DNA of 20,433 nt from an uncultured Oxalobacter sp. (GTDB lineage Bacteria > Pseudomonadota > Gammaproteobacteria > Burkholderiales > Burkholderiaceae_D), in NCBI GenBank assembly GCA_934270705.1, contig CAKQQG010000029.1:1-20433 (forward strand). The letters run 5' to 3'. A program made the position numbers and the translations under genes. Positions within the stretch are counted from its first letter, which is position 1, and each line of letters starts with the position of its first letter. The notes under the pieces are model-generated. The model had not been told where the DNA came from, ran no database searches, and was given only the letters and a program-made list of their open reading frames with translations. Of the stretch, positions 9,703-17,319 are shown piece after piece.

Positions 9703-9742
9703 CTTGCGTGAGAGTGCAGGATGGTGCAAGTTTTCGTTTTTT
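9703..9742 (+). terminator. Possible second terminator in the crcB leader
   Basis: CTTGCGT (9703-9709) pairs with GTGCAAG (9724-9730), two pairs being G-T wobbles, around a 14-base loop, and is followed by the T-rich run TTTTCGTTTTTT (9731-9742). It lies 9 bases before the crcB ribosome-binding site. The stem is short and partly wobble, so it may be weak or accidental. Confidence 0.35.
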
Positions 9743-9760
9743 GATGAATTGGGGGATACA

Positions 9761-10138
9761 ATGGGATTTATCGCGGTCGGTATCGGTGCTGCGCTCGGGG
9801 CATGGCTCAGATGGGGGCTGGGGATGCTGCTCAATCAGGTGCATCAGCATATCCCGATGGGAACGCTGGTGGCCAATCTGGCGGGCGGGTATGTGATCGG
9901 GCTGGCGATGGCGTTTTTCGGTACGCATAACGGTATCAGTCCGGAATGGCGGCTGTTTGCGATTACAGGATTTCTGGGTGGGCTGACGACGTTTTCGACT
10001 TTTTCGGCGGAGACGGTGCTGATGATCCAGCGTGGGGATTATGTCTGGGCCGCCGCACAGATTGTCCTGCATGTCGCGGGGGCGGTTTTGCTGTGTCTGG
10101 CGGGGTTTGCCAGCTACCGGTTTTTCTCAGGCATGTAG
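9761..10138 (+). CDS. crcB: Fluoride ion channel CrcB/Fluc
   Basis: CrcB (Fluc) is a small inner-membrane channel that lets fluoride leave the cell; it works as a dual-topology dimer. The 125-residue protein has four hydrophobic helices and the family signatures GAWLRWG (Arg17), GTLVANLAGG (Asn39), and GFLGGLTTFSTFSAE with the Phe78 and Phe81 of the fluoride-lining box and the Thr/Ser turn thought to hold the central sodium ion. The ATG at 9761 has GGGGGA 4 bases upstream (9751-9756) and gives the usual family length. An in-frame upstream start at 9665 would add 32 non-membrane residues encoded by the riboswitch leader and was rejected. Regulation by the fluoride riboswitch just upstream is strongly implied. 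Confidence 0.95.
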   Translation: MGFIAVGIGAALGAWLRWGLGMLLNQVHQHIPMGTLVANLAGGYVIGLAMAFFGTHNGISPEWRLFAITGFLGGLTTFSTFSAETVLMIQRGDYVWAAAQIVLHVAGAVLLCLAGFASYRFFSGM

Positions 10139-10182
10139 GCAGGAAAATATTGTGTCCGTTTCTGTTTTCGCAATGAAAAAGT

Positions 10183-10211
10183 CTTGAAATCCGGCATGCT
10201 GATCCCTATAT
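10183..10211 (+). promoter_or_regulatory. Heat-shock (sigma-32) promoter of clpB
   Basis: CTTGAAA (10183-10189) and CCCTATAT (10204-10211) are separated by 14 bases. The sigma-32 consensus is CTTGAAA, about 14 bases, then CCCCATNT, so the -35 is perfect and the -10 differs at one base. Transcription would start near 10217, about 26 bases before the clpB start. clpB is a classic RpoH regulon member. Confidence 0.85.
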
Positions 10212-10242
10212 TAAATGCAATGACAGTTATAGGGAGATTGGA

Positions 10243-12837
10243 ATGCGTCAAGACAAATTGACAACCAAATTACAGGAAGCCATTGCAGATGCGCACAGTC
10301 TGGCTGTCGGTAACGACAACCAGTATATCGATCCGGTGCATTTGCTGACTGCCCTGTTGCAACAAAATGATGGCAGTACCCGTTCGCTGCTTCAACGGGC
10401 AGGTGTGAACGTCAACCGGCTGGCTTCGTCGCTGAAAACGGCGATGGACCGTTTGCCGAAAGTCACCGGAACCGGTGGCGATGTCCAGATCGGGCGCGAG
10501 CTGGTCAATGTACTGAATCTGGCGGACCGTGAAGCACAGAAACGCAATGACCAGTTCATTGCCAGTGAAATGATCTTGCTGGCCTTGCTGGATGACAAGT
10601 CGGAAGCGGGAAGGCTGGCTCGTGAAGCCGGACTGACACGCAGCGCGCTGGAAGCGGCGATTCAGGCCGTTCGCGGTGACGCCAATGTCAATTCCGCCGA
10701 TGCGGAAAGCCAGCGGGAAGCCCTGAAGAAATATACGCTGGATCTGACGGAACGTGCACGTGCGGGCAAGCTTGATCCGGTGATCGGTCGTGATGATGAA
10801 ATCCGCCGCGCGATTCAGGTTTTGCAGCGCCGGACCAAAAACAATCCGGTACTGATCGGTGAACCTGGCGTGGGCAAGACTGCGATCGTCGAAGGGCTGG
10901 CACAGCGTATCGTCAACAATGAAGTGCCGGAAAGCCTGAAGGGTAAACGGGTGCTGGCGCTGGATATGGCTGCGCTTCTGGCCGGTGCGAAATTCCGTGG
11001 TGAATTCGAGGAACGTCTGAAAGCGGTTCTGAACGAACTGGCGAAAGACGAAGGACAGGATATTGTCTTTATCGATGAAATCCATACGATGGTCGGCGCT
11101 GGCAAGGCCGAAGGTGCGATGGATGCAGGCAATATGCTGAAACCGGCGCTGGCTCGTGGCGAACTGCATTGTGTCGGTGCGACGACGCTGGATGAATATC
11201 GCAAGTACATCGAAAAGGATGCCGCTCTGGAACGTCGTTTCCAGAAGATCATGGTGGACGAACCGTCTGTCGAGGATACGATCGCCATTTTGCGTGGCTT
11301 GCAGGAAAAATACGAGTTGCATCATGGTGTGGAAATCACCGACCCGGCCATTATCGCCGCTGCGGAATTGTCACACCGTTACATTACCGACCGTTTCCTG
11401 CCGGACAAGGCGATCGACCTGATCGATGAAGCCGCTTCGCGTATCAAGATGGAAATCGACTCCAAACCGGAAGTCATGGACAAGCTTGATCGCCGGATCA
11501 TCCAGCTCAAGATCGAACGGGAAGCCATGAAGAAGGAAACGGATGAGGCTTCCAAGAAACGGCTGGCACTTCTGGAAGAGGAAATCACAAAGCTGGAAAA
11601 GGAATATGCCGATTATGATGAAATCCTGAAAGCCGAAAAGGCAGGGGTTGAAGGTTCCAAGCATATCAAGGAAGAAATCGACAAGGTTCGCCAGCAGATC
11701 GAGGAGGCCAAACGGCGCGGCGATTACCAGAAGATGTCCGAACTGATGTATGGCCGTTTGCCGGAGCTGGAAAAGGCGCTGGCAGCTGAAACGAAAAAGG
11801 ATGAAAAACTCGAGCACGATCATCCGAAACTGTTGCGTACGCAGGTCGATGCCGAGGAAATCGCGGAAGTGGTTTCGCGGGCTACCGGTATTCCTGTCTC
11901 GAAGATGATGCAGGGCGAACGTGACAAGCTCTTGCATATGGAGGACGAACTGCATAAACGGGTCGTCGGACAGCATGAAGCGATCGTTGCGGTTTCCGAA
12001 GCGATCAGGCGTTCGCGTGCCGGTCTGTCCGATCCCAACCGGCCGTATGGTTCGTTCATGTTCCTGGGGCCGACCGGTGTGGGCAAGACCGAATTGTGCA
12101 AGGCGCTGGCCGCTTTCCTGTTCGATACGGAAGAAGCCATGATCCGTATCGACATGAGCGAATTCATGGAAAAACACTCGGTCGCCCGTCTGATCGGTGC
12201 GCCGCCGGGATATGTCGGTTATGAAGAAGGCGGTTATCTGACTGAAGCGGTACGCCGCAAACCGTACAGCGTCATTTTGCTCGACGAAATCGAAAAGGCG
12301 CATCCGGACGTGTTCAATGTCCTGTTGCAGGTTCTCGATGATGGCCGAATGACGGACGGGCAGGGACGTACGGTGGATTTCAAGAATACCGTCATCGTCA
12401 TGACCTCGAATCTGGGTTCGCAGATCATCCAGTCGATGGGCAAGAGCGATCAGGGGCTGATCAAGGTCGCTGTCATGGACGAAGTCCGCAAGCACTTCCG
12501 TCCCGAATTCATCAACCGTGTGGATGAGATCGTGGTTTTCCATGCGCTGGATGAAAAGAATATCGGCGCTATCGCCAAAATCCAGCTCGAATTGCTCAAT
12601 CGCCGTTTGCAGGCTATGGATATGTCGATGGAAGTATCGGATGCGGCACTGCACAAGATCGCGGAAGCCGGTTTCGATCCTTTGTTCGGTGCACGTCCGT
12701 TGAAACGGGCTATCCAGAACCAGATCGAAAATCCGTTGTCGAAGTATATTCTCGAAGGCAAATTCGGTCCGAAAGACGTCATACTTGTGGACGAGAAAAA
12801 TGGCGAACTGGTGTTCGACAAGCGAAAAGGCGATTGA
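10243..12837 (+). CDS. clpB: ATP-dependent chaperone ClpB
   Basis: ClpB is a hexameric cytoplasmic disaggregase that works with DnaK/DnaJ/GrpE to rescue aggregated proteins after heat stress. The 864-residue protein has the full domain set: N-domain (1 to about 145), first AAA+ domain with Walker A GEPGVGKT at residues 206-213 and an IVFIDEIH Walker B, the coiled-coil middle domain (about 400-525, rich in Glu and Lys), and second AAA+ domain with Walker A GPTGVGKT at 609-616 and [11 protein letters not shown]. Its length matches E. coli ClpB (857) closely. The ATG at 10243 has AGGGAG 6 bases upstream (10231-10236). Arginine is often encoded by CGT, consistent with strong expression. It stands alone between its heat-shock promoter and an intrinsic terminator. 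Confidence 0.98.
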   Translation: MRQDKLTTKLQEAIADAHSLAVGNDNQYIDPVHLLTALLQQNDGSTRSLLQRAGVNVNRLASSLKTAMDRLPKVTGTGGDVQIGRELVNVLNLADREAQKRNDQFIASEMILLALLDDKSEAGRLAREAGLTRSALEAAIQAVRGDANVNSADAESQREALKKYTLDLTERARAGKLDPVIGRDDEIRRAIQVLQRRTKNNPVLIGEPGVGKTAIVEGLAQRIVNNEVPESLKGKRVLALDMAALLAGAKFRGEFEERLKAVLNELAKDEGQDIVFIDEIHTMVGAGKAEGAMDAGNMLKPALARGELHCVGATTLDEYRKYIEKDAALERRFQKIMVDEPSVEDTIAILRGLQEKYELHHGVEITDPAIIAAAELSHRYITDRFLPDKAIDLIDEAASRIKMEIDSKPEVMDKLDRRIIQLKIEREAMKKETDEASKKRLALLEEEITKLEKEYADYDEILKAEKAGVEGSKHIKEEIDKVRQQIEEAKRRGDYQKMSELMYGRLPELEKALAAETKKDEKLEHDHPKLLRTQVDAEEIAEVVSRATGIPVSKMMQGERDKLLHMEDELHKRVVGQHEAIVAVSEAIRRSRAGLSDPNRPYGSFMFLGPTGVGKTELCKALAAFLFDTEEAMIRIDMSEFMEKHSVARLIGAPPGYVGYEEGGYLTEAVRRKPYSVILLDEIEKAHPDVFNVLLQVLDDGRMTDGQGRTVDFKNTVIVMTSNLGSQIIQSMGKSDQGLIKVAVMDEVRKHFRPEFINRVDEIVVFHALDEKNIGAIAKIQLELLNRRLQAMDMSMEVSDAALHKIAEAGFDPLFGARPLKRAIQNQIENPLSKYILEGKFGPKDVILVDEKNGELVFDKRKGD

Positions 12838-12853
12838 TGGTCGCATGTAATGC

Positions 12854-12891
12854 AAAAAACCTCCTGTCCGGTTACGGCAGGAGGTTTTTTT
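12854..12891 (+). terminator. Intrinsic terminator of clpB
   Basis: CCTCCTG (12860-12866) pairs perfectly with CAGGAGG (12878-12884); the loop can add a CCG/CGG pairing. A run of seven T follows (12885-12891) and six A precede. It begins 16 bases after the clpB stop codon. Confidence 0.92.
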
Positions 12892-13072
12892 GTGTCTGCG
12901 CTATTGTGGTACATTGCAGGGCATGAAGAACAGGTTGCGGGTTTTGGGTCATTGACTGAAGTCTTGTCATGCGTTGCAGGATGCTTTATGTTCGCTGTGA
13001 CGGATTCGTTGGCGTTCATCCGGCATGGCAATGCGTCAGGCAGGTATGACCATTCATTCATAAAATACGATA

Positions 13073-14200
13073 ATGCGAAATATGAAATATCGTGTGAAAC
13101 ATTGGGCTGTTGCAGGGTTGTGTGTTTTTTTTGCCGGCATGCTGCCTGTAACGGTTTTTGCCGGCAATGGCGATCGGCAGGCCAGACAACAGGAATCGTC
13201 TTCATGGACGAGTTATTTCAGTCGTTATCTGGTGTTCTGGGAAACGGATGACAGCAAGAAACCGGAAAAGGAAGTGAAAGATCCGAAAGCATGGAAGAAA
13301 ATCGCGGTCGATTTCAATGATTTCCTGCCGGACAATTTGCCGGGGGTGGCGGAATACCGCCGTGCGGCGCGTTACCAGCTCTGGGAAAACCAGCCATCCC
13401 ATACCGCTCAGGAAGTCTATGATTTGTATGGCGCTTCCGCACGCAAGGGCAATGTGCTTGCGCTGATGAAACAGTATGAAATGTATCTGGGCAATCAGGA
13501 TGCGACGGATGAGGGAAAACGGTTTTTTTCCGAACGGCTCAATGATGCCTGTCAGCAGGTGTATCCGGTTGCGGTGACCGGTAATGCGGACGCACAATAT
13601 TTTTATGCACGTTATTGCATCAATTTCAAGAGTGCGCAGGCGCAATCATGGTTTGCGCGGGCGATAAAGCAATACCGGAGTTTCGCGGATCGCCAGATTC
13701 CGTATGCACAGTACATGCTGGGTGAAATTTACCGGATTTACGGCGAGGAAAAGACGGCGCAGGACTGGTTTTTGCAATCGGCGAAGAACGGCAATGCCGA
13801 AGCGGTCTGCAAGATCAGACAGGACGTGTTTCATGAGAACGAGGTTTGGGAAAAACTGGGACCTGAGGTCAAGGGAAACGGTTCATGTGCGGTTTATCAG
13901 GCGCTGAAGCTGATTGCGAAAACACATAGCAACAAGATCGTCGCCGATGCCGCAACTGAAATGCTGCTGCAAATACCGGTCGGTTATGCACGGAAAGGAT
14001 TTTCCGATAGCGGGTTTCATTATTATCCGTATGAACGTTCTCTCGATACCATATTGTCAGGCCAACCTGCAGGTCTGACCGACTCGCAAAAGAAAAAATC
14101 GAAAGCGCTGGCGAAAGAATATCGCAACAAGCAGGCTGCGTTTGTCGATGATTATCTGGACAAGTTCGACTGGAATCGTCTGAGTCCGTTCGGTGACTGA
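13073..14200 (+). CDS. Secreted Sel1-repeat-like protein of unknown function
   Basis: I do not recognise this 375-residue protein as a named family. It begins with a clear Sec signal peptide: basic residues 2-10, a hydrophobic core (about 11-28), and a likely cleavage after Ala30 (VFA then GN). The middle holds helical repeats resembling Sel1 (SLR) units, clearest at about 209-245 (AQYMLGEIYRIYG, then AQDWFLQSAKNGNAEAV), with a more degenerate unit just before (GNADAQYFYARYC, AQSWFARAI). The C-terminal part is Lys-rich and shows no motif. The mature protein is probably periplasmic; such repeats usually bind proteins, but no partner can be named. The start could be ATG 13073 or ATG 13082; neither has a Shine-Dalgarno sequence, while TAAAAT lies at 13061-13066. 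It is followed by the shared terminator at 14280. Confidence 0.82.
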   Translation: MRNMKYRVKHWAVAGLCVFFAGMLPVTVFAGNGDRQARQQESSSWTSYFSRYLVFWETDDSKKPEKEVKDPKAWKKIAVDFNDFLPDNLPGVAEYRRAARYQLWENQPSHTAQEVYDLYGASARKGNVLALMKQYEMYLGNQDATDEGKRFFSERLNDACQQVYPVAVTGNADAQYFYARYCINFKSAQAQSWFARAIKQYRSFADRQIPYAQYMLGEIYRIYGEEKTAQDWFLQSAKNGNAEAVCKIRQDVFHENEVWEKLGPEVKGNGSCAVYQALKLIAKTHSNKIVADAATEMLLQIPVGYARKGFSDSGFHYYPYERSLDTILSGQPAGLTDSQKKKSKALAKEYRNKQAAFVDDYLDKFDWNRLSPFGD

Positions 14201-14279
14201 GTTTGCGGGGCGGTCGTGCTGCAAGTCCCTGGACGTGAGAGATGGACAGATGGTCCGTTCATCTTATTGTTCCGGAAGA

Positions 14280-14319
14280 CATGAAAAAACCGGCGCTTGG
14301 AGGCGCCGGTTTTTTCATG
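14280..14319. terminator. Bidirectional terminator between the Sel1-like gene and phoH
   Basis: CATGAAAAAACCGGCGC (14280-14296) is the exact reverse complement of 14303-14319, a perfect 17-bp inverted repeat with a 6-base loop. The G/C core is flanked by A-runs and T-runs, so it works in both directions. It lies 79 bases after the Sel1-like gene and 9 bases beyond the phoH stop codon on the minus strand. Confidence 0.93.
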
Positions 14320-14328
14320 CAGGCGAAA

Positions 14329-16065
14329 TCAGAGAATATCCGATGCGTAATCGGCCAGACGGGAGCGTTCGCCGCGCGCCAGCATGACGTGCCCGCTGTG
14401 TTCCCAGCCGCGGAAACGATCCACGACATAGGTCAGACCGCTGGAACCTTCGGTCAGGTACGGGGTGTCGATCTGTGCGATGTTGCCCAGACAGACGATC
14501 TTGGTTCCCGGACCTGCACGGGTGATCAGCGTTTTCATCTGTTTTGGGGTCAGGTTCTGTGCTTCGTCGATGATGAGGAACTTGTCAACGAAGGTGCGTC
14601 CACGCATGAAGTTCAGGGACTTGATGGAAATGCGCGAGCGGATCAGTTCCTGAGTCGTGGCGCGTCCCCATTCGCCGGCGTCGTTGTCTGCCTTGGAGAG
14701 AACTTCCAGATTGTCGTCGAGTGCTCCCATCCAGGGTGACATTTTTTCTTCTTCCGTTCCCGGCAGAAAACCGATGTCTTCACCGACGGGGATCGTGATA
14801 CGGGTGACGATGACTTCGTTGTACCGTTTCATTTCCAGTACCTGTGTCAGCCCGGCCGCAAGCGCAAGCAGGGTTTTTCCGGTACCGGCCTGCCCGACGA
14901 GTGTGACGATGTCGATATCCGGGTTCATCAGGATATTGAAAGCGAAGTTTTGTTCGCGGTTGCGTGCGGTGATACCCCAGACGTTGTTTTTGCCATGGGT
15001 ATAGTCATGCAGGGTTTCCAGAACGGCTTTTTTGCCCTCGATTTGTTTGACTTGCGCCTGAAACGGCGTTTCGCCGTCTTCCGGTTCGAGATAGACGAAC
15101 TGGTTGACGACCATGGACGATACCATCGGTCCGCTGATCCGGTAGAGCGTCTGGCTGACGCCGTGATGGTCGTTTTCATGCCAGGTCTCGATATTCTTGC
15201 CGTGTTTTTCCCAGAAGTTGGCGGGCAGCTGCAGGGTACCGGTGTAGAGCAGATCCGAATCTTCCAGCACCTGATCGTTGAAATAGTCTTCCGAGGACAA
15301 ACCCAGCGCACGCGCCTTGATGCGCATGTTGATGTCCTTGGAGACCATGACGACGGCGCGTCCCGGATGTTTGGCGCGCAATGTCATCATGACGCCGAGA
15401 ATCTGGTTGTCGGCCTTGTCGGATGCCAGATTTTCCGGCAGCGGGCTGGCCTCCATGTTGGTCTGGAAGAAAAGGTGTCCCTGTGCCTCGCGGTTGCCCA
15501 GTTTGTTCAGCGGAATGCCTTCGGTCAGCAGAACGCTTTCATCCACGTCGGCGACGAGCTGATCCAGCGTGCGTGTGACTTGCCGGACATTGCGTGCGAC
15601 GTCGGACATGCCGCGTTTGTGGTTATCGAGTTCTTCCAGCGTGATCATCGGCAGGAAGATGTCGTGTTCCTCGAAACGGAACAGCGATGTCGGATCGTGC
15701 ATCAGGACATTGGTGTCCAGAACGAAGAGCTTGGTTTCTCCGGACTGGCTGGCAGCCCGGCTCAGCGGCGATTGCAGGGTGGTTTCCACCAGTTTTTTGC
15801 GAGGGGGACGTGCCGGTGGTTTGGCTGTCGAGACGGCGCGGCGTGTTTTTTCGGGAGCGGTCGCGGCGACTTTTCGGGAAGCAGCCGGTTTTGCTGTATC
15901 GCCGACAGTGGGAACCGGTGTTTTCGCAACCCGCGGTTTGGTGTTTTTTACGGTCTTTGCGGTCTTTTTGGCTGCCAGCAGGGCATCATCCGGCAGCCGG
16001 GTTGCAGCGGTATCTTTCGGAGAAAGGGTATCGGCCGGTTTGGCAGGCATTTTGGGTAAAGGCAT
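14329..16065 (-). CDS. phoH: PIN domain-PhoH ATPase (PhoH2 type) with basic N-terminal tail
   Basis: This 578-residue protein joins a PIN-type nuclease domain (about 112-260, starting KLFVLDTNVLMHDP with Asp117, and including ADNQILG and VSKDINMRIKA acidic residues) to a PhoH ATPase domain with Walker A GQAGTGKT at residues 391-398 and Walker B FLIIDEAQN. PhoH2 proteins of this layout are described as RNA-unwinding ribonucleases. The first 110 residues are low-complexity, rich in Lys, Ala, Pro and Thr (about 22 basic and 6 acidic residues in the first 91), like a histone-H1 tail. The ATG (16063-16065) has GAGG 6 bases before it. The gene is last in a minus-strand group after bcp and ends at the shared terminator. 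Its role in phosphate stress is not supported by any visible pho box. Confidence 0.92.
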   Translation of the reverse strand: MPLPKMPAKPADTLSPKDTAATRLPDDALLAAKKTAKTVKNTKPRVAKTPVPTVGDTAKPAASRKVAATAPEKTRRAVSTAKPPARPPRKKLVETTLQSPLSRAASQSGETKLFVLDTNVLMHDPTSLFRFEEHDIFLPMITLEELDNHKRGMSDVARNVRQVTRTLDQLVADVDESVLLTEGIPLNKLGNREAQGHLFFQTNMEASPLPENLASDKADNQILGVMMTLRAKHPGRAVVMVSKDINMRIKARALGLSSEDYFNDQVLEDSDLLYTGTLQLPANFWEKHGKNIETWHENDHHGVSQTLYRISGPMVSSMVVNQFVYLEPEDGETPFQAQVKQIEGKKAVLETLHDYTHGKNNVWGITARNREQNFAFNILMNPDIDIVTLVGQAGTGKTLLALAAGLTQVLEMKRYNEVIVTRITIPVGEDIGFLPGTEEEKMSPWMGALDDNLEVLSKADNDAGEWGRATTQELIRSRISIKSLNFMRGRTFVDKFLIIDEAQNLTPKQMKTLITRAGPGTKIVCLGNIAQIDTPYLTEGSSGLTYVVDRFRGWEHSGHVMLARGERSRLADYASDIL

Positions 16066-16125
16066 CGTAACCTCGCTTTGTGTTGATGGTATCCGAAGTG
16101 CAATCGTGTCGGCATGGCATGACGG

Positions 16126-16156
16126 AAAAAACTGTCCCGGCGGCTGAAAGACCGGG
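16126..16156 (-). terminator. Possible weak terminator after bcp
   Basis: Read on the minus strand, CCCGG (16156-16152) and CCGGG (16140-16136) can form a 5-bp stem, followed four bases later by six T (16131-16126). The stem is short with an 11-base loop, so some read-through into phoH is likely. Confidence 0.35.
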
Positions 16157-16181
16157 CGGAAATTTTCCGTATGCCGTATGG

Positions 16182-16658
16182 TCAGCGGTCAAGCTCGCGT
16201 GCCGCTTCGAGTATTTCACCGATGTGGCCTGGAACTTTCACGCCTCGCCATTCTTTTACCAGTTTTCCGTTTTTGTCGATCAGAAAGGTGCTGCGTTCAA
16301 TACCGCGTCCGACTTTTCCGTAACGGGTTTTCGTTTTCATGACGTTGAATCGGTTGCACAGAGTTTCGTCAGGGTCGGAAATCAGCGGGAAGGGCAGATC
16401 GAATTTTTTGGCGAAGTTTTCGTGAGAACGGATGCTGTCCCGACTGACGCCGACGATTTCAGTGCCTGCCTGCAAAAATTCCGGGTAATGATCACGGAAA
16501 TCGATGCTTTCTGCCGTGCAGCCCGGCGTATTGTCTTTTGGGTAAAAATACAGAACAAGGTTCTTGCCTTGGTAATCCGACAGCCTGAACGGTTTGACGG
16601 TTGCATCGGCCGTGAAATCGGGTACGGTCTGATTGAGCTGGATGGTTTCTTCTGACAT
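16182..16658 (-). CDS. bcp: Thioredoxin-dependent thiol peroxidase, Bcp/PrxQ family
   Basis: Bcp reduces hydrogen peroxide and organic peroxides with thioredoxin as electron donor in the cytoplasm. The 158-residue protein has the peroxiredoxin fold markers VPDFTAD, LVLYFYPKDNTPGCT with the peroxidatic Cys47, GVSRDS, FPLISDPDE and the RSTFLID segment. The resolving cysteine that E. coli Bcp carries five residues after the peroxidatic one is absent (Ile52 here, Ser51 beside it). The only other cysteine is Cys101, in LCNRFNV, which I recall as common in betaproteobacterial Bcp. The ATG at 16656-16658 has only a weak GGAAAA upstream. It lies between the Mth938-like gene (93 bases upstream) and phoH (116 bases downstream) on the same strand. 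Confidence 0.93.
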   Translation of the reverse strand: MSEETIQLNQTVPDFTADATVKPFRLSDYQGKNLVLYFYPKDNTPGCTAESIDFRDHYPEFLQAGTEIVGVSRDSIRSHENFAKKFDLPFPLISDPDETLCNRFNVMKTKTRYGKVGRGIERSTFLIDKNGKLVKEWRGVKVPGHIGEILEAARELDR

Positions 16659-16751
16659 GGTTGTTTTTCCGTTTTGTGTTTTCCGCGGTTTCGGTGCCTG
16701 TACAGATGCTGTGCACCGTCTGAAACAGTATGATGAAAGTGTAACCGTTTT

Positions 16752-17135
16752 TCATGGATTTATCTCATCCATGATGAGCGCCAGCAAAACATTTCTTTCT
16801 TCGGCAAGCAAGATGTTGCAAGTACCGCAGGCGGCCCGGTTGTTCATGCATTCGATGATGATGCCGTGTTCGAGCAGGGTGAAAATCCAGTCGGCAGGAA
16901 GTTGCCGGGTATGTTGGCCGGTGCCGAGTATGACGATGTCGGGCTGCCAGGTTTTCAGCGCGGTCAGATCGTTTATCGTCAGTGTATCGAAGGAAGTGAC
17001 CGGCCAGTAAACGGGTGTCATGCCCGGTATGGCGATCAGGCTGTGCCGGTATGTGCGGTCGGCGATTACGACTTGATGGTCGTCGTATGCGGAAATGCCT
17101 TGCCGTAATGCGGTTTGTTCGGGTTCGATATTCAT
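16752..17135 (-). CDS. Mth938-like domain protein (DUF498/NDUFAF3 family)
   Basis: This 127-residue protein matches the Mth938/DUF498 family, whose mitochondrial relative NDUFAF3 helps assemble complex I; the bacterial role is not known. Recognisable parts are the YRHSLIAIP strand, a WPV segment, PDIVILGTG, the RQLP loop, and NRAACGTCNILLAEERNV near the C-terminus, which corresponds to the family segment usually read as MDT.AACRTYN. Here that segment carries three cysteines, Cys96, Cys103 and Cys106, in a CX6CX2C arrangement; from memory most members have only the middle one. The ATG at 17133-17135 has no clear ribosome-binding site. It is the first gene of the minus-strand group with bcp and phoH and is divergent from alaA across a 184-base region. 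Confidence 0.85.
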   Translation of the reverse strand: MNIEPEQTALRQGISAYDDHQVVIADRTYRHSLIAIPGMTPVYWPVTSFDTLTINDLTALKTWQPDIVILGTGQHTRQLPADWIFTLLEHGIIIECMNNRAACGTCNILLAEERNVLLALIMDEINP

Positions 17136-17235
17136 GATGATATTGTGCGGTATGCAGTCCGATAGGGTGTCGTGCTTTTTTTGCTTACCTAAACGGTCAT
17201 AAAGTGATAGGCTTATTCATTCGTGGTTTCAGTCT

Positions 17236-17259
17236 TGATTCAGTGTCGGGTATGAATCA
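17236..17259. repeat. Dyad in the divergent region upstream of alaA
   Basis: TGATTCA (17236-17242) and TGAATCA (17253-17259) form a perfect 7-bp inverted repeat with a 10-base spacer, 61 bases before the alaA start. Size and spacing suit a dimeric regulator, but no known operator was recognised and no convincing promoter could be placed around it. Confidence 0.35.
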
Positions 17260-17319
17260 GAATGATATATTGTCTGGTATTGAAGGGCACCATCCTTAAA
17301 CACATTCCGGGAGCACAAA

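Noticed and set aside
9665..9760. Upstream extension of crcB by 32 codons
   Set aside because: It would place coding sequence over the riboswitch leader and terminator region. The ATG at 9761 has a good ribosome-binding site and gives the normal channel length.
12850..13251. 133-codon plus-strand frame after clpB
   Set aside because: It starts inside the clpB terminator and runs into the signal-peptide region of the Sel1-like gene in another frame. The product is Cys-rich with no pattern and there is no ribosome-binding site.
17285..17300. Sigma-54-like GGCAC...TT sequence upstream of alaA
   Set aside because: The -24 half is only partly matched and the required GC of the -12 element is missing; no enhancer-binding gene is nearby.
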